From the NCBI RefSeq assembly GCF_041260155.1, contig NC_091942.1, forward strand, positions 13,889,501 to 13,953,500: a DNA stretch of 64,000 nt. The letters run 5' to 3'. Under the pieces are notes generated by a model that was given only the letters and a program-made list of their open reading frames with translations, did no database searches and was not told the DNA's origin. Positions 63,368-64,000 of the stretch are shown piece after piece. Numbering within the stretch: the first letter of the stretch is position 1; every line of letters begins with the position of its first letter. Both the position numbers and the translations under genes were made by a program. Source of the stretch: Ptychodera flava. Its lineage: Eukaryota > Hemichordata > Enteropneusta > Ptychoderidae.

Positions 63368-63502
63368 ATGTCTACTTTGAATCTTGTAAGAATTGCCGCC
63401 ATCGTTGTCAGTTTGTTAAGTCTGACATTGGCTCAGAACGACAGAGCACTTGAAACAGTGGACGAGCTTGACACCGCTGCATATCTTGGTCTTTGGTATC
63501 AG
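63368..63502 (+). CDS. Lipocalin L5, exon 1 (cut by window edge)
   Basis: The 45 codons MSTLNLVRIA...YLGLWYQ are almost identical to exon 1 of L4 (differences include SLLSLT for SLFGLT and VDELD for VAELD). They carry the signal peptide and the GxWY motif, and end at the donor CAG|GTATTA in phase 0. Exons 2-4 should lie to the right of the window. Opposite strand to L1-L4, head to head with L4. Confidence 0.82.
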
Positions 63503-63519
63503 GTATTAAGATCAAATTC

Positions 63520-63757
63520 TTTAGTTTCTGTCTGTCTGTCTGTCTCTGTTTCTGTCTATCTGTCTGTCTAGCTGTCAATCTTTGTTTCTCTCTTTGTCCC
63601 TACCATGCTGTTCCTCCTTACTCTGCTGCCTGTCTGTTTTTCTATCCCTTTCTGTCTGTCTCTGTTTGTCTCTCTTTCTGTCTCTATCTCTGTCTGTCTC
63701 CCCCTCTCTCCCCCCCTCTCTCCCTCTCTCCCTCTCCTCTCTCTCTCTCTCTCTCTC

Positions 63758-63814
<57 letters not shown>

Positions 63815-63830
63815 CTCTCTCTCTCTCATC
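63520..63830. repeat. (TCTG)n and (CT)n microsatellites in intron 1 of L5
   Basis: TCTG-rich from about 63520, turning into long CT runs (63700-63830). The Ser/Leu-rich open frames here, on both strands, are artefacts. Confidence 0.95.
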
Positions 63831-64000
63831 GGTTGTATCAATTACGTACATCGTGCAAGGTGCTATTTACAAAATTTTCAGCTCTCTATATTTTATTTGC
63901 ACTAAGTTGGATTGTTTCCTTTGGCACAAAAACATTTTATTATCGGCATCACTGTGATATAATTGAATTAACTTACCGTAAAATGTGTATGCGTTGAGTT

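Noticed and set aside
63493-63997. Ser/Leu-rich and Arg/Glu-rich open frames of up to 154 residues
   Set aside because: They are the two strands of CT microsatellites in intron 1 of L5.

Overview
The window is animal nuclear DNA: AT-rich, with spliced genes (GT-AG introns in phases 0, 1 and 2), TATA-type promoters, AATAAA-type 3' ends, microsatellites and many small inverted-repeat transposons. Gene content and repeat style suggest a marine invertebrate, perhaps a deuterostome such as a hemichordate or cephalochordate; the species cannot be fixed from sequence alone.

Region 1 (1-41459) is an array of six copies (A to F) of one six-exon gene for a soluble von Willebrand factor A (vWA) protein of the vwkA-like type. 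It carries a basic, cysteine-containing tail. A to E lie head to tail on the minus strand (A is cut by the left edge). F is on the plus strand, diverging from E. B and F look intact. C and D are sister copies sharing a 1-base frameshift in exon 4, and D has a second one in exon 2. E has lost 66 codons in frame by fusion of exons 3 and 4. The spacers are duplicated with the genes, so comparing spacers gives 'empty sites' that delimit later insertions: a 4.6 kb foldback repeat (12730-17332), a 5.2 kb foldback element with a decayed capsid-like core (19483-24695), two inverted 1.28 kb TTA-flanked DNA transposons (28143-29428, 30563-31842), a 411 bp TTA-flanked MITE between them, and a 103 bp hairpin MITE (17603-17705).

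Region 2 (41460-64000) is a cluster of five four-exon genes for secreted apolipoprotein-D-like lipocalins (L1 to L5). L1 to L4 are on the minus strand and complete. L5 is on the plus strand, forms an inverted duplicate with L4, and is cut by the right edge after exon 1. L3, L4 and L5 share a promoter block. MITEs and microsatellites are scattered between and inside these genes.

The two families are unrelated in sequence and probably only neighbours. The vWA proteins look intracellular, probably nuclear (no signal peptide, basic clusters); the lipocalins are secreted carriers of small hydrophobic ligands. All vWA copies share an upstream module (CRE-like site, CTCF-like site, paired CATG half-sites), reversed relative to the gene in copy F.
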